From Chondromyces crocatus (GTDB lineage: Bacteria > Myxococcota_A > Polyangia > Polyangiales > Polyangiaceae), in contig NZ_CP012159.1 of NCBI RefSeq assembly GCF_001189295.1, positions 1,874,001 through 1,938,000 of the forward strand: a stretch of DNA of 64,000 bases, given 5' to 3'. How positions within the stretch are numbered: position 1 is the first letter of the stretch; each line of letters begins with the position of its first letter. The translations under genes and the position numbers were made by a program. The notes beneath the pieces were generated by a model. It ran no database searches, had not been told where the DNA came from, and saw only the letters and a list, made by a program, of their open reading frames with translations. Positions 34,674 to 42,287 of the stretch are shown here, in pieces.

Positions 34674-36130
34674 TCCGTCGTGAGGTGGCGCGAGGCCTGG
34701 TGCGGGAGGCGGGAGGCGAGGCGCTGCTGGAGCGGCTGGAGCACCTGGACGCGGTGCGGTCGGCGCGTGCTTCGGGAGCGGCTGGGGCGCCTGGAGCGGC
34801 TGGAGCGCGGGGTGAGGGGTTGCGTGCGCCGGATCGGGGAGCGCGGCCCGACCATGACGTGGTGATCGCGGGCGGGGGGCTGTCGCTGCTCCTGGCGCCG
34901 CTGCTCGCGGCGAAGGGTCTGCGGGTGGCGGTGCTCGATCGGGCGCGGGTGGGGGGCGCGCACCGGGAGTGGAACGCGGGAGAAGCCGAGGTGCAGGCGC
35001 TCGTGGGGTGCGGGCTGTTCTCGCGCGAGGAGGTGGAGCGGCTGATCGTGGCGCGCTACCGGGAGGGGTTCTGTCGGTGGCACGGGGGAGGGACGTACCC
35101 GGTGCGCGGGGTGCTGGACCACGCGATCGATGCGCGGGGGCTGCTGGATGCGGCGCGGGCGCAGGCCGAGGCGCGTGGGGTGTCGCTGCTCGATGAGCAC
35201 GCGCTGGTGGCGCACGCAGAGGGGCGCGATGCGGTGGCGCTGTCGGTGGAGTCCGGCGGGGTGCGGCGGTCGCTGTCGACACGGCTGCTCGTGGACGCGC
35301 GGGGGGCGGCGAGCCCGTACGCGACGGCGGACCTGATCTGTCCGACGGTGGGTGGGGTGATGGAAGGGCTGGAGGTGGGGCCGGGGCCGCGGCAGATCCA
35401 GCCGGACGTGGGGGAGATTCTGGTGTCGACCGAGGGGATCGACGGGGGCTTCCAGCACCTGTGGGAGGGGTTCCCGGGGCGGCCCGGAGAGACGACGGTC
35501 TACCTGTTCTACTACGCGCGCGCAGAAGACGTGGGGCCGGGGGCGCTGGTCTCGCTGTACGCGCGGTTCTTCGCGCAGCTCGGGCGCTACAAGGCGGGGG
35601 AGCCGCAGCTCGTGCGGCCGACGTTCGGGTACATCCCGGGGTGGTCGCGGCTGTCGCCGGCGCCGCGGGCGAAAGGGCGTCGGGTGAAGCTCGTCGGGGA
35701 CGCGGCGGCGCGGCACTCGCCGCTGACGTTCTGTGGGTTCGGGGCGAGCGTGCGAGGGCTCGCGCGAACGGCGAAGGCGCTCGGCGAGGCGGTGGAGCGG
35801 CCGGAGGTGAGCGAGATGGGCGAGGACGCGCCGGTGCACGCAGGGACGGGGGCGCTGGCGGCGCTGATGGCGCGTCCGCCGCGCGGGATGGGCGCGGAGG
35901 GGATGAACGCGCTGCTCGATACGGCGTTCTCGGTGCTGCACGCGGAAGGGGACGCGTTCTACGGGGCGCTCTTGCGGGACGAGATGAGCGCCGGGGATTT
36001 CGTGGGGTTCCTGCAGAAGACGGCAAGGCTTCGCCCGAGCGTGTACCGTGAGGTGTTCGGCGCGCTGGGGGCCGGGGCGCTGGGGCGCTGGGGGGTGGGG
36101 CTGGCGCGAGAACTCTTGCGGGTGGGGTAG
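34670..36130 (+). CDS. CruA/CruP-type lycopene cyclase-like FAD protein
   Basis: A 486-residue flavoprotein coupled to crtB by a GTGA overlap. The FAD motif (DHDVVIAGGGLSLLLAPLLAAKGLRVAVLDR) starts near residue 60 and is followed by GGAHREWNAGEAEV, the REWN block that marks the CruA/CruP lycopene cyclases of green sulfur bacteria and cyanobacteria. Also present are FGYIPGWSR and VKLVGDAAARHSPLTFCGFGASVR. A role in closing beta-ionone rings on lycopene is therefore likely; no CrtY, CrtL or CrtYc/Yd is in the cluster. The N-terminal 60 residues and the Ala/Gly-rich linker are weakly conserved. Alternative: a related FAD oxidoreductase acting on a later carotenoid. Confidence 0.75.
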   Translation: MIRREVARGLVREAGGEALLERLEHLDAVRSARASGAAGAPGAAGARGEGLRAPDRGARPDHDVVIAGGGLSLLLAPLLAAKGLRVAVLDRARVGGAHREWNAGEAEVQALVGCGLFSREEVERLIVARYREGFCRWHGGGTYPVRGVLDHAIDARGLLDAARAQAEARGVSLLDEHALVAHAEGRDAVALSVESGGVRRSLSTRLLVDARGAASPYATADLICPTVGGVMEGLEVGPGPRQIQPDVGEILVSTEGIDGGFQHLWEGFPGRPGETTVYLFYYARAEDVGPGALVSLYARFFAQLGRYKAGEPQLVRPTFGYIPGWSRLSPAPRAKGRRVKLVGDAAARHSPLTFCGFGASVRGLARTAKALGEAVERPEVSEMGEDAPVHAGTGALAALMARPPRGMGAEGMNALLDTAFSVLHAEGDAFYGALLRDEMSAGDFVGFLQKTARLRPSVYREVFGALGAGALGRWGVGLARELLRVG

Positions 36131-36160
36131 CGGGTGCGGGGCTTGGTCGGTCGAGGGCGG

Positions 36161-36706
36161 TCAGGGGTGAGGGGATCGCGCGACGCGGGGGGTGGGCGCG
36201 GGGTGCGGGGTCGAGGCGGGCGTCGGGGTGCGGGGTCGAGGCGGTGGTGGATGGGGGAGGCGGGCTGCGACCCAGGGGCCGAAGAAGAGGCCGTGGGGCG
36301 CGGCGCCCGTGCGGTGATGCACGAGGTGGGCTTCCCGGACGCGGGCGAGGTAGGGAACGCGGGCGAGCCAGGCGACCGGGAGTCGCTGGTGCACGAGCCC
36401 GTCATGGACCACCACGTACGCGACGCCGAAGAGGGTCATGCCGATGCCGACGCCGAAGGCGAGGTCGCGGTGGACGCCTGGCGACGCGAGGCAGCCGTAG
36501 AGGATGAGGGCGATGGCGATGGGCGCGTGCAGCACGGAGAGGGCGTCGTTCAGCTCCCAGGCGCCCTTGCGGCGGCGGTGATGCGAGCGATGAATGAACC
36601 AGAGGGCGCCGTGCCAGATGCGGCCGTGGAGCAGGGCGGCCCAGGCTTCCATGGCGAGGGCGGTGGCGAGGGCGGCGCCGATCCAGATGGCGATCGAGGT
36701 CAGCAT
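36161..36706 (-). CDS. crtZ: Beta-carotene hydroxylase CrtZ
   Basis: A 181-residue membrane di-iron hydroxylase. All four His boxes of CrtZ are present: HGRIWH, HRSHH, HDGLVH and HLVHH, set between hydrophobic segments (IAIWIGAALATALAMEAW, IAIALILYGCL, GVGIGMTLFGVAYVVV). It adds hydroxyl groups to the C3 of beta-ionone rings. The C-terminal 35 residues are a Pro/Thr/Arg-rich tail outside the family. It converges on the cyclase-like gene with a 30-base gap. Its presence implies that the pathway makes a ring, which supports the cyclase call. Confidence 0.92.
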   Translation of the reverse strand: MLTSIAIWIGAALATALAMEAWAALLHGRIWHGALWFIHRSHHRRRKGAWELNDALSVLHAPIAIALILYGCLASPGVHRDLAFGVGIGMTLFGVAYVVVHDGLVHQRLPVAWLARVPYLARVREAHLVHHRTGAAPHGLFFGPWVAARLPHPPPPRPRTPTPASTPHPAPTPRVARSPHP

Positions 36707-36807
36707 GGGGGGAGCTCGGGGCGTGGGCCTCGGGGGGCGTGGTGGTCTCGCTGGGAGCGAGCGGGGTGCTGGATGAGCGAGGCGCCGTCCGTGCGGAGGG
36801 AGGCGCG

Positions 36808-37596
36808 ATGATCCCGGCGCGGAAGGGGCGCTGGTTCAACGCGTGGTTCTCGGGTCATGCGCGGGGGAAGATTCACGGGACGTTCAGTGAGGTGTGGATC
36901 CACGGGCTGGCCGAGGCGCGGGCCCTGGCCGCGGAGGCGCCGCTGCTGCTGCTCGCGAACCACACGTCGTGGTGGGATCCGCTGGTGATCTTGCACCTGT
37001 CGCAGCATGTGCTGGAGGTGGACGGTCACGCGATGATGGACGCGAAGAACCTGCGGCGTCTGCCGTTCTTCGCGAAGGTGGGGGCGTTCGGGGTGGATCT
37101 GGAGAGTCCGGCCGATGGCGCGGCGGCGATCAAGTACGCGGTGAAGCTGCTCGATCGGCCAGGGCGCGCGGTGTGGGTCTTTCCGCAAGGGAGGGAGCGC
37201 CCGGCAGGAGAGCGGCCGCTCGGGTTCCGGCCAGGGGCGGCGGAGATCGCGCGGGTGGCGCGGCGCGCGCGGGTGGTGCCGGTGGGGCTGCGGTACGAGC
37301 TGGGGGCGGAGGAGCAGCCGAAGCTCTACGTGTCGTTCGGGGCGCCCGTGGCCGCGCTGCGGGATGCGGTCACAGGGAGGCGGGTGCAGGAGCAAGCGGT
37401 GGAGGCCGAGCTGGACCGGATCCATGAGGCGCTGTGCGCGGTGGCGGATGGGGGCGAGGGGTTGGCGGCATTCGCGCGGGTGCACCGGGCGAAGGAATCG
37501 GCGGTGGGGCCGCTGCTGGAGAGGTTGCTCGCGCATTGGACCCGGCCTCCTGGCGTTCCTAGGCCCCAGCTTCCTGGAGGAGGCCGCGGCGGTTGA
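36808..37596 (+). CDS. PlsC-type acyltransferase (possible carotenoid-glycoside acyltransferase)
   Basis: A 262-residue lysophospholipid-type acyltransferase with the block NHTSWWDP (NHx4D, catalytic His-Asp), FPQGRERPAG (the FPEGTR equivalent) and VVPVGLRYEL. The ATG at 36808 has GGAGGGAGG four bases upstream; the earlier in-frame start is not family-like. Within the carotenoid locus and tail-to-tail with a glycosyltransferase it resembles the CruC/CruD pair that glycosylates and acylates chlorobactene, so acylation of a carotenoid glucoside is the preferred role; membrane phospholipid synthesis is the alternative. Its last 38 bases overlap the convergent glycosyltransferase gene. Confidence 0.82.
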   Translation: MIPARKGRWFNAWFSGHARGKIHGTFSEVWIHGLAEARALAAEAPLLLLANHTSWWDPLVILHLSQHVLEVDGHAMMDAKNLRRLPFFAKVGAFGVDLESPADGAAAIKYAVKLLDRPGRAVWVFPQGRERPAGERPLGFRPGAAEIARVARRARVVPVGLRYELGAEEQPKLYVSFGAPVAALRDAVTGRRVQEQAVEAELDRIHEALCAVADGGEGLAAFARVHRAKESAVGPLLERLLAHWTRPPGVPRPQLPGGGRGG

Positions 37597-38764
37597 CCTC
37601 GAGGACGGTGTCGCGCCAGCGGACCTTGCGGCTGGCGAGGGCGCGCGTGAAGGCGGCGAGGAGCACGAGGTCGGCGAGGAGGGCGTCCGCGAGGGCGGTG
37701 CGGAGCGCGGTGGGGCGGCCGGCCGCGCGGGCGGCGCCGAGGGCCGTGAGGAGGCGGGCGCCGAGGGCGAGGGTGAGGGCGGCGCTGGCGAGGAGGGGGG
37801 TGAGCGGGGCGGTGGCGAGGGCGAGCGCGGTGATGAGGGGGGTGGCGCAGAAGAGGGCCGGGTAGCTGGCGAGAAGGAGCGTGCGCTGGGCGCGGATGAC
37901 GCTGAGCCAGCGGGCGTAGCGGCTGACGACGGCGGGGAGGGAGCGGCCCGCGGCGAGGGAGGAGGCGACGAGGGGGGCAGGCGCGACGTGGCCTCCATGG
38001 GCGCGCAGGCGACGGGCGAGTTCCATGTCTTCGCCGAGGTGGGCGACGAGGGCGCCGAAGCCGCCTGCACGCGCGAGGTGGTCGGCGCGTACAGCGCAGA
38101 GCTTGCCGACGAGGGCGGAAGGGTCGAGGTGGGCGAGCAGCGGGAAGGCGTGGAGGGATCCGCCGAGCACTGCGGCCGAGGCGCGGTCGCCGAGGGTGTG
38201 GGCGGGGGCGCGCTCGGCGGGTGGGGCCCAGGTGGCCGACGCGGGCCGAGGGGCGGTGAGGGGGGCGAGGAGGAGGTCGAGGTCGAGGCCGTCGAGGTCG
38301 ACGTCGCTGTCGGCGACGAGCAGGAGGTCGAAGGGCTGCGCTTCGGTGGCCACGACGGCGGCGAGCTGGGCCGCTTTCCGGTTGGGGTCGAGCGCGCGTG
38401 CGCCGTCGGAGGCTGGCCGGGTGAAGGCGAGGCGGGCCTTCAGGCCGGCCTGTTCGAGTGCGGTGATGGCGGCCCGGGCAGCGGGGGTGGCGGTGTCCTC
38501 CTGGGTCTCCACGGCGACGACGCAGCGCAGGGTACCGCGGGTGCGGGCTCCCGCGAGCGAGCGCAGGGTGCGCTCCAGGTGGGGCTCGTGGCCCGCGCAA
38601 GGGCGGACGAGGAGGACGCGGGTTTCGGAGGGCAGAGGCGGGATGACAGGTGCGCGCCGTGCTGCCGCGCGGGCTCGGCGCAGGGCCTCCAGGGACACGC
38701 TCGCGACCACCGCCGCCCAGGCGAGCGGAATCCAGCCGGCGGTTTGCGCGAGCGAAGGCTCCAT
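37559..38764 (-). CDS. Glycosyltransferase, GT2/GT21 (ceramide-glucosyltransferase-like)
   Basis: A 401-residue membrane glycosyltransferase. It has an N-terminal membrane anchor, LLVRPCAGHEPHLERTLRSL, the donor-site DSDVDLDG, AGGFGALVAHLGEDMELARRL with the catalytic Asp, and RYARW, the (Q/R)xxRW motif of processive GT2/GT21 enzymes, then C-terminal membrane helices. Its TGATG junction with crtC indicates coupling with carotenoid genes, so transfer of a sugar to the tertiary hydroxyl made by CrtC is a good hypothesis, similar to CruC. A ceramide or hopanoid glucosyltransferase role cannot be excluded. Confidence 0.83.
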   Translation of the reverse strand: MEPSLAQTAGWIPLAWAAVVASVSLEALRRARAAARRAPVIPPLPSETRVLLVRPCAGHEPHLERTLRSLAGARTRGTLRCVVAVETQEDTATPAARAAITALEQAGLKARLAFTRPASDGARALDPNRKAAQLAAVVATEAQPFDLLLVADSDVDLDGLDLDLLLAPLTAPRPASATWAPPAERAPAHTLGDRASAAVLGGSLHAFPLLAHLDPSALVGKLCAVRADHLARAGGFGALVAHLGEDMELARRLRAHGGHVAPAPLVASSLAAGRSLPAVVSRYARWLSVIRAQRTLLLASYPALFCATPLITALALATAPLTPLLASAALTLALGARLLTALGAARAAGRPTALRTALADALLADLVLLAAFTRALASRKVRWRDTVLEVNRRGLLQEAGA

Positions 38765-39684
38765 CAAGTCGCTCTCCGCATGCGAAACGGAATCAAGAAG
38801 CGCACCCACGAGCACTGGAAGCGCTCCAGCGAGAGCTGCTCGTGGACCACGGTCGCCTGGCGACCGCCGAGCGTGGCCGAGGCGAGCGAGCGCGCGTAGA
38901 ACGGCGTGTCTTCCAGGGTGCGGACGAGGTGCGGCGAGGTGCCCGGGTCGACCGCGATGGACCGCGAGAGGCCCCAGCCCGTTCGACCGAAGGGGCGCAG
39001 GGCGTGGGCGCCCAGCTCGCGCTCGTCGCCCCGGCGGTCGAAGGTGCGGGCGATGCGCAGGCGAGAGCCATCACGCCGCTCCACCTGATAGGACACGGCC
39101 ACCTCGTCGTGCGCTGCGCTGGCGTGAGGATGGCGATGGCCTTCTCCGGTCGTTGCCCGTGCCCAGCTCCAGCCCGTGAAGGCGTCTTCCAGTGGCTCGT
39201 CGCCCGCGTTGGCGTCGAGGTACGCGCTGCCAGAGAAGCGGAGCTCGGGGTGCGAGAGAGTCACCTCGGCGCGTGCGATGGGCGCGATGGGGGTCCAGAG
39301 GTGCCGCCCTGCCGCGTCGAGCCGTACCGGGGCGGGCGGCGCGCTGTGCGGGATGAGGCGCACCTGCCCGCGGAGGCGGGTCGGCAAGAGCGAAGGGAAC
39401 GGCGAGGTGGTCTCATCGAAGGAGACGAGCAGGTCGTCGCTCTCCCACCGCATGGCGCTCGGGCCGATCTGGAGTGCGCTCGGGCTGCGGGTCACGGCGG
39501 TGCGGCGCCGCTCGGTGAGCGCCCAGTGCGAGGCGCGTGGTCCGTAGAGGGCCACGTTCATGGCGCAGTGATCGAGTGGCTCGCCCATCCCGAGACCTCG
39601 GCTTCGAGCCGCGGCATAGTAGGGGGAGAACACGCTGCCGAGCAGGGCGATGAGGGTGAGCGCGTGGCGCCCGTCATCGCTCAC
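38764..39684 (-). CDS. crtC: Carotenoid 1,2-hydratase CrtC (hydroxyneurosporene synthase)
   Basis: About 306 residues. Strong family segments are LTLIALLGSVFSPYYAAAR, DHCAMNVALYG, ESDDLLVSFDE and YLDANAGDEPLEDAFTGWSW. CrtC adds water across the 1,2 double bond of an acyclic carotenoid end, creating the hydroxyl group that can be glycosylated. The only canonical start is a GTG at 39684 overlapping the TGA of crtD (GTGA). Yet the conserved family sequence GYAWWYLDV is encoded just upstream in the same frame (39685-39711), where no ATG, GTG or TTG exists for over 250 bases. Either a near-cognate start is used or there is a frameshift at the junction. Confidence 0.87.
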   Translation of the reverse strand: MSDDGRHALTLIALLGSVFSPYYAAARSRGLGMGEPLDHCAMNVALYGPRASHWALTERRRTAVTRSPSALQIGPSAMRWESDDLLVSFDETTSPFPSLLPTRLRGQVRLIPHSAPPAPVRLDAAGRHLWTPIAPIARAEVTLSHPELRFSGSAYLDANAGDEPLEDAFTGWSWARATTGEGHRHPHASAAHDEVAVSYQVERRDGSRLRIARTFDRRGDERELGAHALRPFGRTGWGLSRSIAVDPGTSPHLVRTLEDTPFYARSLASATLGGRQATVVHEQLSLERFQCSWVRFLIPFRMRRAT

Positions 39685-41252
39685 GACGTCGAGATACCAC
39701 CAGGCGTAACCCGTGCGCGTGAGGGGGTGGTCGAACCGAGGTCCTCGAGGACGCTCGTCGCCGCGAGCCGTCCGCTCAGCATCGCCATGGGGACGCCCGC
39801 CCCCGGATGGACGCTCCCCCCCGCCAGGTACAGGCCCGCGAGCTTGGCGCGAGAGCCCGCCCTGGCGAGCGGTGCGCTCCAGCCATGCGAAGCTGGGCCA
39901 TAGAGAGCCCCGCCCGTGCCCGGGAACAGGCGCTCGAAATCGTGAGGCGCCGTCGCGATCGGTTCGCTCGAGGGCTCGAGCGAGAGCCCCAGCCGACGCA
40001 GGTGAGTGAACGTCCGAGCTTCGCATTCGCGGATCTCCTGGGGGGAAAGAGGGCGCTTGTCGCCGACGGCTGGGGCGTTGATGAGGCACAGAAACCGCTC
40101 CGGGGAGGCTTGCGCCGCGTCGGTGGGAGGGGGAGGGGCGGAGGGGGCGGCGAGGGACGCGCCTCGGTCCTGAGCGCACACGTAAACGGTGGGCTCTTGC
40201 GGCACGGAGGCCCTCTGGAAGAGGGCGTCGAACTCGGCCGCGTAGTTCGAGGAGAAGAACACGTTGTGATGAAGAAGCGGAAAGCCGCGCGGCGTCCCCG
40301 TCAAGGCCCAGGTGATGGCCGAGAGGGACCGTGAGTCGCCAGGATCGGGCATCTTCTTCGCTGCCGGCTTCCCCAGCAGCCCCCGTGCCAGCGCCCCCAC
40401 GTCGCCATTGAAGATCACCGCCCGGGCGCCGATGACCTCGCCATCGTCGAGCCGCACGCCGCGCACCTGTCCACCACTCACCACGATCTCGGCCACGTGC
40501 GCGCCATAGCGGAAGGTGGCTCCTGCGCGCGTCGCGGCCTCGGCCAGCGCGTCCGCGACGCGGATCATGCCACCCTCCACCAACCACACGCCCTCGCGCT
40601 CCACATGGGCCACCACGTTGAGCGTCGCGGGCGCGAGGTACGGCGACGAGCCGCAGTAGGTCGCATAGCGCCCGAAGAGCTGGAGCAGCCGCGGATCGCG
40701 AAAAAAATCACCCAGGGCTTTCCACAGTGTCCGGTAGCCGTCGATGCGAAGGATGCCGCCGATGCCCAGGCTCCCCGCCGTGTCGAGCAAGGTGCGCATG
40801 GTGGGCCGCTCCGACTGGAGGAAGGGACTGTTCACCGTACGGAAGATGTCGTGGGCATAGCGGCAGAATCGGCGGTAGCCGTCGGCGTCTTCGCGGCCGC
40901 TGAATGCCTGAATGGCCTCGACGGTGCGCTCCTGATCGGCGAAAAGATCGAGGCTTGCGCCGTCGGGCCAGGCGTGTCGGGCGAGGACCTCGGCCCGCTG
41001 GAGATGTAGATGATCGTCGAGGCGGAGGCCGCAGGCGGCGAATAGCTCCTCGATGACCCAGCGCATGGTGAGGACGGTCGGGCCGCCGTCGATCAGGCGT
41101 CCCCCGACCGAGATCTCCCGCATTTTCCCACCAGCCCGCGCGGCCCGCTCGAGGACGGTCACCTCCACCCCGCGCGCTGCGAGCAAGGCGGCTGCGGCGA
41201 GGCCTCCCGCACCTGCACCGACCACGAGGACACGTTCCCGATCGTTCACCAC
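39681..41252 (-). CDS. crtD: Carotenoid 3,4-desaturase CrtD (CrtI family)
   Basis: A 523-residue FAD-dependent desaturase, second CrtI paralogue of the locus. It shows VLVVGAGAGGLAAAALLAARGVEVTVLERAARAGGK (split over residues 8-43), DGGPTVLTMRWVIEELF, the conserved YATYCGSSPYLAPATL and LYLAGGSVHPGAGVPMAML. Together with CrtC it likely desaturates the 3,4 bond of a hydroxylated, acyclic end, as methoxy/hydroxyneurosporene dehydrogenases do. It starts at GTG 41252 and overlaps crtC by four bases. It is transcribed divergently from crtE from the predicted CarH-controlled spacer. Confidence 0.92.
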   Translation of the reverse strand: MVNDRERVLVVGAGAGGLAAAALLAARGVEVTVLERAARAGGKMREISVGGRLIDGGPTVLTMRWVIEELFAACGLRLDDHLHLQRAEVLARHAWPDGASLDLFADQERTVEAIQAFSGREDADGYRRFCRYAHDIFRTVNSPFLQSERPTMRTLLDTAGSLGIGGILRIDGYRTLWKALGDFFRDPRLLQLFGRYATYCGSSPYLAPATLNVVAHVEREGVWLVEGGMIRVADALAEAATRAGATFRYGAHVAEIVVSGGQVRGVRLDDGEVIGARAVIFNGDVGALARGLLGKPAAKKMPDPGDSRSLSAITWALTGTPRGFPLLHHNVFFSSNYAAEFDALFQRASVPQEPTVYVCAQDRGASLAAPSAPPPPTDAAQASPERFLCLINAPAVGDKRPLSPQEIRECEARTFTHLRRLGLSLEPSSEPIATAPHDFERLFPGTGGALYGPASHGWSAPLARAGSRAKLAGLYLAGGSVHPGAGVPMAMLSGRLAATSVLEDLGSTTPSRARVTPGGISTS

Positions 41253-41282
41253 AGGCTCAAGCTAGCGGAGCGAGCAAGCTGT

Positions 41283-41310
41283 GTCCAATGTTTGTCATGG
41301 TTTGTATAAT
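41283..41310. promoter_or_regulatory. crtD/crtE divergent promoter with predicted CarH operator
   Basis: TATAAT at 41305-41310 is a perfect -10 for crtE; on the minus strand TATACA (41308-41303) can serve crtD. Upstream of it two TTTGT units ten bases apart (41291 and 41301) read on the minus strand as TACAAACC and ACAAACATTGGACA, matching the TACAAACATT element of the carH/crtI spacer. Confidence 0.55.
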
Positions 41311-41349
41311 CCGTTGACAGCCCATAAGCCGTCATCCAAGAATCGAGCT

Positions 41350-42261
41350 ATGGATTCAGCCGACCGGATCGAGCGCGCCTTGCGCGCTGCGGTGGCTCCA
41401 CTGGCTTCTCCGGACGCGCCTCCAACATTGAGCGCAGCCGTCCAGCACGCCCTGTTCCCCGGCGGTGGCCGCATCCGTCCACGGCTTTGCCTCGCGGTCG
41501 CTTCGGCCTGTGGGGATGCTTTGCCGCCACTCGCCGAAGCGGCAGCAATTGCGGTGGAACTGGTGCATTGCGCGTCTCTGGTGCACGACGATCTTCCCTG
41601 CTTCGACGACGCGCCCGTGCGTCGAGGGCGGCCTTCGGTGCACGCGGCCTTCGGAGAGCCGCTGGCCGTCCTGGCAGGCGATCAGCTCATTGCCCTCGGT
41701 TTCGAGGTGCTGGCTCAGGCTGCCCTCGTCGAGGGCGCGTGGGCGCCTCACCACGCTCTGGGGGCTGCGCGGCTGGCGCTGGTGCTCGGCCGGGCCGTCG
41801 GCGCTCCGTACGGGATCATCGGAGGGCAGGGGTGGGAATCGGAAGCGCACATCCCCTTTGCCGCTTACCGGCGCGCGAAGACCGGAGCGCTGTTCGAGGC
41901 CGCTGCCGTGAGTGGCGCCGTCGCGTCCGGGCAGGAGGGAGGAGCGTGGCGCGCCTTCGGGCAGCGCATCGGGGAGGCGTATCAGCTCGCCGACGATCTG
42001 CTGGATGTGGAAGGCGACGCCGAGGCGATGGGCAAGCCCACGGGCAGGGACGAGGCGCTGGGGCGTCCGAATGCGGCCGCGCACCTCGGTGTCCATGGCG
42101 CGCGGCGCTTGCTGCGCGAGCTGCTCGCCGAGGCGCATGAAGTCATCCCTGCCTGCGTGAACGCGGAGGCGCTGCGCGGCTGGCTCCGTGAGCTGTCCGA
42201 GAAGCTCGCCGTCGCGCATCGGCCCGCCGTCACCATGCACGTGGAGGCGGGGTCGGCCTGA
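41350..42261 (+). CDS. crtE: Geranylgeranyl diphosphate synthase CrtE
   Basis: A 303-residue trans-prenyltransferase with GGGRIRPRL, the first Asp-rich motif LVHDDLPCFDDAPVRRG and the second QLADDLLDV, plus KTGALF. It makes GGPP for CrtB. Two residues before the first DD are small (Leu-Val), consistent with a C20 product, but chain length is not certain. The ATG at 41350 lies about 33 bases after the predicted transcription start. The gene ends 26 bases from the convergent histidine kinase gene. Confidence 0.93.
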   Translation: MDSADRIERALRAAVAPLASPDAPPTLSAAVQHALFPGGGRIRPRLCLAVASACGDALPPLAEAAAIAVELVHCASLVHDDLPCFDDAPVRRGRPSVHAAFGEPLAVLAGDQLIALGFEVLAQAALVEGAWAPHHALGAARLALVLGRAVGAPYGIIGGQGWESEAHIPFAAYRRAKTGALFEAAAVSGAVASGQEGGAWRAFGQRIGEAYQLADDLLDVEGDAEAMGKPTGRDEALGRPNAAAHLGVHGARRLLRELLAEAHEVIPACVNAEALRGWLRELSEKLAVAHRPAVTMHVEAGSA

Positions 42262-42287
42262 CCGCGACGCGCCTCGGTCGCTCCGCG

